A stretch of DNA of 12,201 nt. It comes from an uncultured Oscillospiraceae bacterium (GTDB lineage Bacteria > Bacillota > Clostridia > Oscillospirales > Acutalibacteraceae). Below the pieces are notes generated by a model. It did not search any database and was not told the origin of the DNA. It saw nothing but the letters and a program-made list of their open reading frames with translations. A program made the position numbers and the translations under genes. Position 1 is the first letter of the stretch. Every line of letters begins with the position of its first letter. Location of the stretch: contig URYP01000064.1 of assembly GCA_900552115.1 (NCBI GenBank), positions 1 through 12,201 of the forward strand, written 5' to 3'. Below, in pieces: positions 1 to 4,456 of this stretch.

Positions 1-1
1 C

Positions 2-127
2 AGAGCCGGTTTGAGCAGGTTGGCGGCGTCCATCGAGCCGGCGGCGTTTCCGGCGGAAAAGACGCCGGAAAACACAGCGGCTATAAAGTCTGCAAGCGGA
101 GAGGAGGAGACCGGCGATGGACAGTAA
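2..127 (+). CDS. 3' end of upstream gene, probably rnfE (partial)
   Basis: The frame starting at base 2 is open to a TAA at 125-127 and has the G/C-rich third positions seen in the genes here. It encodes a hydrophilic tail rich in Ala, Pro and Glu, ending GEEETGDGQ. It overlaps the rnfA start by 11 bases, as in tightly packed operons. In clostridial rnf operons the gene before rnfA is rnfE, so this is inferred to be the RnfE C-terminus. The tail itself has no recognisable family motif. Frame 1 is also open here, and frame 3 stops at 12-14, so the frame choice is not certain. Confidence 0.4.
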   Translation, partial: RAGLSRLAASIEPAAFPAEKTPENTAAIKSASGEEETGDGQ

Positions 128-704
128 CAGCTTTTTTGCCATTCTCATCGGCGGCCTGCTGGTGAACAACTTCGTGTTGTCGCAGTTTTTGGGGATCTGC
201 CCGTTTTTGGGCGTGTCTAAAAAACTGAATGGGGCCGTCGGGATGTCGCTCGCGGTCATCTTCGTCATGCTGATGGCAACCGCCGCCACCTGGCCGATTT
301 TCAATCTGCTCCTTGAACCGCTGGATCTCTCCTACCTGCAAACCATTGTGTTCATCCTGATTATCGCGGCGCTGGTGCAGCTGGTGGAAATCGTGCTGAA
401 ACGCTTTGTTCCGCCCCTGCATAAATCGCTGGGCATCTATTTGCCGCTCATCACCACCAATTGCGCGGTGCTGGGCGTCACCATCCTGAATATAGACAAA
501 GGCTATTCGTTCGCCCAGTCGCTGGTCAACGCGTTGGGCGCGGGTCTGGGCTTCTTGCTGGCTATGGTGATGTTTGCCGGTGTGCGGGAACGGCTGGAAA
601 GCGCGGATATCCCGAAGGGGCTGCGCGGCCTGCCCTCCACGCTGATCGCGGCATCCATCGTATCCGTATCGTTCCTGGGCTTCCAGGGATTGCTTGGACT
701 GTAG
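117..704 (+). CDS. rnfA: Rnf electron transport complex subunit RnfA
   Basis: RnfA is an integral membrane subunit of the Rnf complex, which couples electron transfer from reduced ferredoxin to NAD+ with Na+ or H+ pumping. The 195 aa product matches the usual length of about 190-195 aa. It is almost entirely hydrophobic, with about six membrane segments. The two signature segments are NNFVLSQFLGICPFLGVSKK (residues 17-36) and LPLITTNCAVLGV (109-121). Their cysteines Cys28 and Cys116 are in the positions that, with RnfE, hold a membrane-embedded [2Fe-2S] cluster in the family. The start is fixed by GAGGAGGAG at 101-109, 7 bases upstream of the ATG. The gene is followed after 17 bases by rnfB, whose ribosome site AAGGAGG lies in the gap, so the two are cotranscribed. 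Confidence 0.95.
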   Translation: MDSNSFFAILIGGLLVNNFVLSQFLGICPFLGVSKKLNGAVGMSLAVIFVMLMATAATWPIFNLLLEPLDLSYLQTIVFILIIAALVQLVEIVLKRFVPPLHKSLGIYLPLITTNCAVLGVTILNIDKGYSFAQSLVNALGAGLGFLLAMVMFAGVRERLESADIPKGLRGLPSTLIAASIVSVSFLGFQGLLGL

Positions 705-721
705 GGAAGGAGGAAACGGAT

Positions 722-1531
722 ATGACAGCAATACTATGGGCGGTTGGTATCGTGGCGGGCTTGGGCCTGCTGGCTGGCCTGATTTTGGCGGTTGCTTCGG
801 TGCTGATGGCGGTACCGGTGGATGAGAAGGTGGTGCGGCTGCGGGAGGCGCTGCCGGGGGCCAATTGCGGCGCATGCGGCTATTCCGGCTGTGACGGCTA
901 CGCTGAGGCGATGGCGCATGATGGCGCCAAAGTGGGCCTTTGCTCGCCCGGCGGGGAGGAAACAGCGGTGAAGACCGCGGAAATCCTCGGCGTCAGCGGC
1001 GGTGAGGTCGAAAAGAAGGCGGCGGTGGTCCGGTGCGGCGGCTGCGAAGAGGTGACCCGGCGCAAGCTGCAATATCACGGCATTCCCTCCTGTGCGGCCG
1101 CTAACCAATTTTACGGCGGCGACTGGGCCTGTTCCTATGGCTGCCTGGGCTATGGCGACTGCGTAGCCGCCTGCGCCTATGACGCGATCCATGTGGAAAA
1201 GGGACTGGCGCGGGTGGACAGCGAACAGTGCACCGCCTGCGGTCTGTGCGCCAAGGCCTGCCCCAAATCGTTGATCGCGGTGCTCCCGGCCGACGCGGCA
1301 GGGGTGGTGCGCTGCTCCAGCCATGACAAGGGCGCGGCGGTACGGAAAGCCTGTACAAAGGGCTGCATCGGCTGTATGAAATGTACGAAGGTGTGCGAAT
1401 ACGAGGCCATTACCGTACAGAACCATCTGGCCTCTATCCGGCCGGATAAATGTGTCGGCTGCGGCAAGTGCGCCGAGGCCTGCCCGGTGGGATGCATCGA
1501 AATCCGGGGAAAAACCGCGTCTGTCGGCTGA
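722..1531 (+). CDS. rnfB: Rnf electron transport complex iron-sulfur subunit RnfB
   Basis: RnfB is the cytoplasmic multi-cluster ferredoxin-like subunit thought to accept electrons from soluble ferredoxin. The product is 269 aa from the ATG at 722, which has AAGGAGG 8 bases upstream; a longer open frame from 461 only runs through rnfA. Residues 1-31 form one membrane anchor. Residues 49-74 hold the RnfB-type 4Fe-4S domain (Cys49, 52, 57, 74). Then come four Cys groups: Cys137/141/147/151, Cys170/173/176/180, Cys211/215/218/221/225 and Cys244/247/250/254. The second and fourth have the classical CxxCxxCxxxCP ferredoxin spacing. It is the last gene of the operon. No convincing terminator follows, so read-through into the tRNA cluster is possible. 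Confidence 0.96.
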   Translation: MTAILWAVGIVAGLGLLAGLILAVASVLMAVPVDEKVVRLREALPGANCGACGYSGCDGYAEAMAHDGAKVGLCSPGGEETAVKTAEILGVSGGEVEKKAAVVRCGGCEEVTRRKLQYHGIPSCAAANQFYGGDWACSYGCLGYGDCVAACAYDAIHVEKGLARVDSEQCTACGLCAKACPKSLIAVLPADAAGVVRCSSHDKGAAVRKACTKGCIGCMKCTKVCEYEAITVQNHLASIRPDKCVGCGKCAEACPVGCIEIRGKTASVG

Positions 1532-1568
1532 TTCGCGGGAAAATTATGAAGAAATTTTGAATTTCATA

Positions 1569-1598
1569 TTGACAAGCATTGCGGGTATGATATATAAT
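1569..1598 (+). promoter_or_regulatory. Sigma-A type promoter of the tRNA cluster
   Basis: A perfect -35 TTGACA (1569-1574) and a perfect -10 TATAAT (1593-1598) are separated by 18 bases. This lies 33 bases before the first tRNA and fits strong expression of stable RNA. The expected start site is near 1605, the first base of the inverted repeat CGCCTTTCCAAAGGCG (1605-1620). The primary transcript would therefore begin with a small hairpin before tRNA-Met. Confidence 0.85.
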
Positions 1599-1630
1599 AA
1601 ATTTCGCCTTTCCAAAGGCGGAAACCACAT

Positions 1631-1707
1631 GGCTGTATAGCTCAGTTGGCTAGAGCATGCGGTTCATACCCGCAGTGTCACTGGTTCAAATCCAGTTACA
1701 GCCACCA
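1631..1707 (+). tRNA. tRNA-Met (anticodon CAT)
   Basis: This 77-base cloverleaf has acceptor arms GGCTGTA (1631-1637) and TACAGCC (1697-1703), discriminator A and encoded CCA. The anticodon stem TGCGG/CCGCA flanks the loop TTCATAC. The T-arm is CTGG-TTCAAAT-CCAG. The first base pair is G-C, not the mismatched 1-72 pair of initiators, so this is an elongator Met tRNA. A lysidine-modified Ile2 tRNA is a less likely alternative. It is the first gene of a three-tRNA transcript. Confidence 0.95.
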
Positions 1708-1734
1708 TAGTTCCTCCAATAGGGGGAGCAATTT

Positions 1735-1809
1735 GGCCCGATGGTCAAGCGGTTAAGACACCGCCCTTTCACGGCGGTAACACGGGTTCGATTCCCGTTC
1801 GGGTCACCA
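1735..1809 (+). tRNA. tRNA-Glu (anticodon TTC)
   Basis: This 75-base cloverleaf has acceptor arms GGCCCGA and TCGGGTC with one G-T pair, discriminator A and encoded CCA. The anticodon stem CCGCC/GGCGG flanks the loop CTTTCAC, giving anticodon TTC. The T-arm is ACGGG-TTCGATT-CCCGT. It lies 27 bases after tRNA-Met and 5 bases before tRNA-Val, in the same transcript. Confidence 0.96.
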
Positions 1810-1814
1810 TTTTC

Positions 1815-1891
1815 GGGCGTATAGCTCAGCTGGTTAGAGCGCTTGCTTCACACGCAAGAGGTCAGCGGTTCGAGTCCGTTTACGCCCACCA
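1815..1891 (+). tRNA. tRNA-Val (anticodon CAC)
   Basis: This 77-base cloverleaf has acceptor arms GGGCGTA (1815-1821) and TACGCCC (1881-1887), discriminator A and encoded CCA. The anticodon stem CTTGC/GCAAG flanks the loop TTCACAC, giving anticodon CAC, which reads the GTG codon that is common in this GC-rich window. It is the last tRNA of the cluster and runs straight into the terminator. A degenerate copy of its 3' half lies about 140 bases downstream. Confidence 0.95.
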
Positions 1892-1892
1892 T

Positions 1893-1929
1893 AAAAAACA
1901 GTCCGCGCAATAGCGCGGGCTGTTTTTTT
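1893..1929 (+). terminator. Intrinsic terminator of the tRNA cluster
   Basis: The stem ACAGTCCGCGC / GCGCGGGCTGT closes an AATA loop and is followed by a run of seven T. An A-run on the 5' side makes it potentially bidirectional. It starts two bases after the CCA of tRNA-Val. Confidence 0.92.
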
Positions 1930-1958
1930 GCGTGGGAATAGACGCCCCATGGCGATAA

Positions 1959-2003
1959 CAACGGCTCGCTCGCGAAATATTACGGCTTGCTTGCAAGCCG
2001 TTG
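1959..2003. repeat. Nested direct and inverted repeats
   Basis: Two imperfect direct repeats, ACGGCTCGCTCGCGA (1961-1975) and ACGGCTTGCTTGCAA (1982-1996), match at 12 of 15 bases; all three differences are transitions. The second forms a tight inverted repeat, ACGGCTTGC (1982-1990) with GCAAGCCGT (1993-2001). An outer pair, CAACGGCT (1959-1966) with AGCCGTTG (1996-2003), uses overlapping bases, so the two foldings exclude each other. No protein gene covers this stretch. Confidence 0.75.
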
Positions 2004-2052
2004 GTCAGCGGTTTCGAGTCCGACAATCCGCGCTATCGCGTGGGTTGTTTTT
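2003..2052 (+). repeat. Degenerate copy of tRNA-Val 3' half plus terminator
   Basis: GGTCAGCGGTTTCGAGTCCG (2003-2022) matches the tRNA-Val variable-loop and T-arm segment at 1860-1878 except for one inserted T. The acceptor 3' strand and CCA are missing. The next 30 bases (2023-2052) match the real terminator at 25 of 30 positions and still form an 11-pair stem, loop TATC, and T-run. One stem pair changed G-C to A-T on both sides and one became G-T, so pairing is kept. It cannot make a functional tRNA. It may act as a second terminator for transcripts that escape the first. Confidence 0.7.
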
Positions 2053-2073
2053 CAAGAAAAATTATTAAGCATC

Positions 2074-2108
2074 ACTGTATTTTATCTGAATTTCAGATAA
2101 AATACAGT
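2074..2108. repeat. 35-base AT-rich palindrome, possible operator
   Basis: Two perfect 17-base arms (ACTGTATTTTATCTGAA and its exact reverse complement) flank a single T at 2091. No T-run follows on the plus strand, so it is not a typical terminator. Its right edge reaches the -35 region of the TATAAT at 2127-2132. This suggests a regulator-binding site for the downstream small gene. A bidirectional hairpin or a relic of a mobile repeat is also possible. Confidence 0.7.
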
Positions 2109-2126
2109 ATGTTTATTCAATCTCCT

Positions 2127-2132
2127 TATAAT
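2127..2132 (+). promoter_or_regulatory. Probable -10 element of the small-gene promoter
   Basis: A perfect TATAAT is present. No good -35 is visible; at 17-base spacing that position (2104-2109, ACAGTA) lies in and just past the palindrome arm. A start near 2139 would put GGATGCG/CGCATCC (2139-2153) at the 5' end of the mRNA. A weak -35 overlapping an operator would fit an activator- or repressor-controlled promoter, but this is inference. Confidence 0.5.
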
Positions 2133-2138
2133 TATGAG

Positions 2139-2169
2139 GGATGCGACGCATCCAAAAGAAAAGTCGCAT
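2139..2169 (+). promoter_or_regulatory. Leader with two mutually exclusive hairpins
   Basis: GGATGC pairs with GCATCC (2139-2153, 3-base loop). The overlapping ATGCGAC (2141-2147) also pairs exactly with GTCGCAT (2163-2169). The two pairings compete for the same bases and end 4 bases before the AGAAAGG ribosome site. This could modulate translation of the small gene, but the stems are only 6-7 pairs. Confidence 0.4.
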
Positions 2170-2192
2170 AAAAAGAAAGGATGATGAAACGC

Positions 2193-2474
2193 ATGGTAAC
2201 AAGAACACTCAGCGAGGAGGCTTATGAAACCCTGCAAAGCCGTCTGGTGAAAAAGGCGCATATCGAGCCGATGGACGTGGGCTACACGGTGGATATGTGT
2301 ATTAGCGGCGTGGATTATACCGTGAAACTGGTGCTGGAGAGACACAGACAGGTCACGGTAATACAGGCCAACCGTATCGACCGGTACCGCAGCGGGCAGG
2401 GGAATCAGCTTATCACAGGAGGGGCCCTACTCACCGCATTTTTGGAAATTCTTCTTTACCAGGGTGTTCGATGA
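2193..2474 (+). CDS. Small protein of unknown function
   Basis: I do not recognise a family. In-frame ATGs occur at 2181, 2184 and 2193. The ribosome site AGAAAGG (2174-2180) touches the first ATG, so 2193 (MVTRTLSEE..., 93 aa) has the more normal spacing. From 2181 the product would be 97 aa. Codon use matches the neighbouring genes, which supports real coding. The protein starts with a charged helix-like segment (SEEAYETLQSRLVKKAH). Its centre looks beta-rich (VGYTVDMCISGVDYTVKLVL) with one Cys. It ends in a short hydrophobic stretch (ALLTAFLEILLY), too weak to call a membrane helix. It has no signal peptide. It is a single-gene unit with its own likely promoter, palindrome and strong terminator. 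Confidence 0.75.
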   Translation: MVTRTLSEEAYETLQSRLVKKAHIEPMDVGYTVDMCISGVDYTVKLVLERHRQVTVIQANRIDRYRSGQGNQLITGGALLTAFLEILLYQGVR

Positions 2475-2495
2475 ACGCTACATCCATATTTCAAT

Positions 2496-2532
2496 AAAAA
2501 GGCCGGCTGTTTTTAAACAGCCGGCCTTTTTT
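2496..2532. terminator. Intrinsic terminator after the small gene
   Basis: A 12-pair GC-rich stem, GGCCGGCTGTTT / AAACAGCCGGCC, closes a TT centre and is flanked by A5 and T6. It lies 22 bases after the stop codon at 2474. Confidence 0.93.
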
Positions 2533-2777
2533 CCGAAAAGGAACAGGGAGGGAAGCGCGCAATTCTTCTTTCCCTACCATTTAGTATATGCATTACCACA
2601 CCAGAATACACCAGCGGGAGCCGCGGCGCAACAACAAACCTGTTACCACAGGATAACAAAATTGATATTTTCTGCATCCTACAAGGGTAAAATGGCGCGG
2701 TGTAGCCTTGTATTCAGCATGTCAGGGGGCTAAATTCTACCTTTTCGAGGCGAAACAGGGGAAAACCGCCGGAAGCC
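2533..2777. other. Non-coding stretch before the dockerin gene
   Basis: I see no supported gene here. The stretch holds one stable hairpin, GGGAGGGAAG (2546-2555) with CTTCTTTCCC (2565-2574), two of its ten pairs being G-T. It also holds a short inverted repeat TGTTA/TAACA around 2640. Later purine-rich segments do not match a riboswitch consensus I can recall. No good promoter is visible in this part, so it probably lies upstream of the transcript that starts near 2813. Confidence 0.5.
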
Positions 2778-2806
2778 TTGAAAAATAGTAACAATTTTGT
2801 TATAAT
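2778..2806 (+). promoter_or_regulatory. Promoter with overlapping palindromic operator
   Basis: The -35 TTGAAA (2778-2783) and the perfect -10 TATAAT (2801-2806) are 17 bases apart, with an extended -10 TG at 2798-2799. The inverted repeat TAACAA-TT-TTGTTA (2789-2802) spans the spacer and the first two bases of the -10, a usual place for a repressor site. The 5' UTR would be about 40 bases, with the ribosome site GGAAGG at 2841-2846. Confidence 0.75.
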
Positions 2807-2851
2807 CTATCCCACGATGACGAATCCGTAATAATAGATAGGAAGGGTTTC

Positions 2852-4399
2852 ATGAACCAGCGCACAGGAATACGAAAAGGATGGGCTTTATTGCTGACGG
2901 TGCTGCTTTGTTTGCAGCTTGTTCCGCTGGGCGCCTGGCAGGCAAGCGCCGAAAAAGGGAGCACGTACACGTCCAATAAAGTGGTCGCCGCCCGGCTGGA
3001 CAAGGTGTTCGCCACCTATGGCCCGGGTACGTATTTTACATACAATGGCAAGGCGTGTACCGACCACCAGACCAACTCAAAATGCTGCACCACCGCCAGG
3101 GGCTGCAACTGCCGCCGGGTGCTGGATGATGGCACTGACCTGCTGGCCTGGCAGTGCTTCGGATTTGCACGGTATGTGTTTTACACTTGCTTCGGGTTCA
3201 TCGACAACGCCTCCGTCAGTCCTGGAAAATATGTCAGCCTCGGGTCGATCCCGGCAGGCAAGCTGACGGCGGCGAATGTCAAGGCGCTGCTTACCCAGGC
3301 CAAAACGGGCGCGCATATCCGCGTGTCCGGCCATTCTCTGGCGGTGCTGTCCACTGACGCCAACGGCGTCACGGTGATCCACGCCAACATTAACGACAAA
3401 TGCGATGTGGTGCTGCAAACCCTGACCTGGGAGCGCTTTGCCAGCCTTTACAACTGGCGGGGCGTGGAGTATGTGAACATGCCCAAGTCCTACCCGGGCA
3501 GCGACGAGCAGACGCTGCCGAGCGTCACCACCAAAAATGTGGACGAGGGCGTTTATACCTTTAAAAACGTGTCCACCGGGCGGATGCTGCAGGTAGGCGG
3601 CAAGGATGCGGACGAAACCCCGGTGACGACAGGCGCTTTCAAAGCCAACGACAAAGCCCAGCAGTTTAAGCTGCGGTATAAGGACAACGGCCGGTATTAT
3701 CTGGGGGCCATGAATTCGTCGGACGGCGGCAACCGGGTGGTGGACGTCATCCGGGGAAGCGGCGGGCAGTTTGGCAACGGCAATTTGCTGGAGATATACC
3801 GGGCGACAGACGAAGGCGCGCAGCTGTTCCACATGATTCCCATGGGCGATGGGTCCTGGGTTATGGAGCTGGCCGCCGCTCCTGAAAAGGTGATTACCGA
3901 CCAGTCGGCCGCCGGCAAACAGCTTACCATAACGGCCTATACCGGTTCCGCCCTGCAGAAATGGCAGCTTTGCGAGGAAAACGGCACACCGTCGGGCGGG
4001 TCCAAGACCGGTGTGTACACGGTGAAGGTGGATGAGGGATCGGTACTCAATATTCGGGGCAGTGCAAGTACGTCTGCGGCGATTAAAGGCACCATTCCCA
4101 ACAAAACGGCCGTGCCGATAACCAAAGTCAGCAGTACCTGGGGCTATACCACCTATAAAGGCGTCAGCGGGTGGATTTCGCTGGACTATGCGGCGTATGC
4201 GCGGCCGATAGGCGACATCAATGGAGATGGAAGCGTGAAGGCCGACGATGCGCTGACCGTACTGCAAAGCGCCACGGCCAAAGTGACATTGTCCGCTTTA
4301 CAAAAGACAGCGGCGGATGTGGACTTGGATGGACAGATAACCGCCGCCGATTCTTTGCAGGTGCTGCAGATCGCTACGGCCAAAATCGTCGGTTATTAA
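2852..4399 (+). CDS. Secreted dockerin protein with CHAP/NlpC-like, ricin-type and SH3 domains
   Basis: The 515 aa product starts with a signal peptide (residues 1-33, cut expected after ASA). A Cys-rich stretch (Cys69, 78, 79, 85, 87) precedes a CHAP/NlpC-P60-like domain at about 95-210: likely nucleophile Cys102 in QCFGFARYV, His161 in SGHSLAVL, and His177/Asn179 in VIHANIND. Residues 230-375 resemble a ricin-type beta-trefoil, usually sugar binding. Residues 386-450 are a bacterial SH3 domain. Residues 453-515 are a type I dockerin with two calcium loops, DINGDGSVKADD and DVDLDGQITAAD. The expected role is a cell-wall or peptide amidase/peptidase tethered outside the cell through a cohesin; the activity is inferred from motifs only. 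No cohesin or scaffoldin gene is in the window. The ATG follows GGAAGG by 5 bases. It is transcribed alone, from the promoter at 2778-2806 to the terminator at 4409-4445. Confidence 0.85.
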   Translation: MNQRTGIRKGWALLLTVLLCLQLVPLGAWQASAEKGSTYTSNKVVAARLDKVFATYGPGTYFTYNGKACTDHQTNSKCCTTARGCNCRRVLDDGTDLLAWQCFGFARYVFYTCFGFIDNASVSPGKYVSLGSIPAGKLTAANVKALLTQAKTGAHIRVSGHSLAVLSTDANGVTVIHANINDKCDVVLQTLTWERFASLYNWRGVEYVNMPKSYPGSDEQTLPSVTTKNVDEGVYTFKNVSTGRMLQVGGKDADETPVTTGAFKANDKAQQFKLRYKDNGRYYLGAMNSSDGGNRVVDVIRGSGGQFGNGNLLEIYRATDEGAQLFHMIPMGDGSWVMELAAAPEKVITDQSAAGKQLTITAYTGSALQKWQLCEENGTPSGGSKTGVYTVKVDEGSVLNIRGSASTSAAIKGTIPNKTAVPITKVSSTWGYTTYKGVSGWISLDYAAYARPIGDINGDGSVKADDALTVLQSATAKVTLSALQKTAADVDLDGQITAADSLQVLQIATAKIVGY

Positions 4400-4408
4400 A
4401 CGCTAATA

Positions 4409-4445
4409 AAAAAGGCCCTGCGGACATATTCCGCAGGGCCTTTTT
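4409..4445. terminator. Bidirectional terminator between convergent genes
   Basis: The 11-pair stem GGCCCTGCGGA / TCCGCAGGGCC closes a CATAT loop, with A-rich 5' and T-rich 3' flanks. It ends transcripts of the dockerin gene on the plus strand and of the five-gene minus-strand run whose last stop is at 4457. Confidence 0.92.
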
Positions 4446-4456
4446 GCCGTTTGTTT

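Noticed and set aside
461..721. N-terminal extension of rnfB to an upstream start
   Set aside because: These codons overlap rnfA in another frame. The ATG at 722 has a strong ribosome site and gives the normal RnfB N-terminal membrane anchor.
81..875. 264-codon minus-strand open frame
   Set aside because: It lies antisense to rnfA and rnfB, which have clear family motifs. Its low-complexity Pro/Gln/His-rich product is typical of a GC-rich shadow frame.
734..1426. Minus-strand open frame antisense to rnfB
   Set aside because: It is a shadow of the Cys-rich rnfB frame, with no ribosome site or recognisable domain.
1532..1568. Possible terminator after rnfB
   Set aside because: The CCGCG/CGCGG pairing around the stop codon has a long loop and no T-run, and the AT-rich GAAATT/AATTTC repeat is too weak. 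I do not call a terminator here.
1860..2022. Phage-type attL/attR pair from the tRNA-Val repeat
   Set aside because: The shared block is only about 20 bases, lacks the true tRNA 3' end, and has no integrase or cargo between the copies. A local duplication explains it better.
2588..2656. 22-codon open frame starting MHYHTRIHQ
   Set aside because: It has no ribosome site or promoter in front, and its composition does not fit an amino-acid-responsive leader peptide.
2464..2733. 89-codon plus-strand open frame
   Set aside because: It starts inside the previous gene, runs through the strong terminator hairpin at 2496-2532, and has no ribosome site.
2700..2777. Riboswitch upstream of the dockerin gene (c-di-AMP or c-di-GMP type)
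   Set aside because: Some purine-rich pieces recall such RNAs, but conserved core blocks and stems do not line up. The segment also lies upstream of the likely start site near 2813.
3077..4267. 396-codon minus-strand open frame
   Set aside because: It is antisense to the dockerin protein, whose signal peptide, catalytic motifs and calcium loops are unmistakable. It is a shadow frame.
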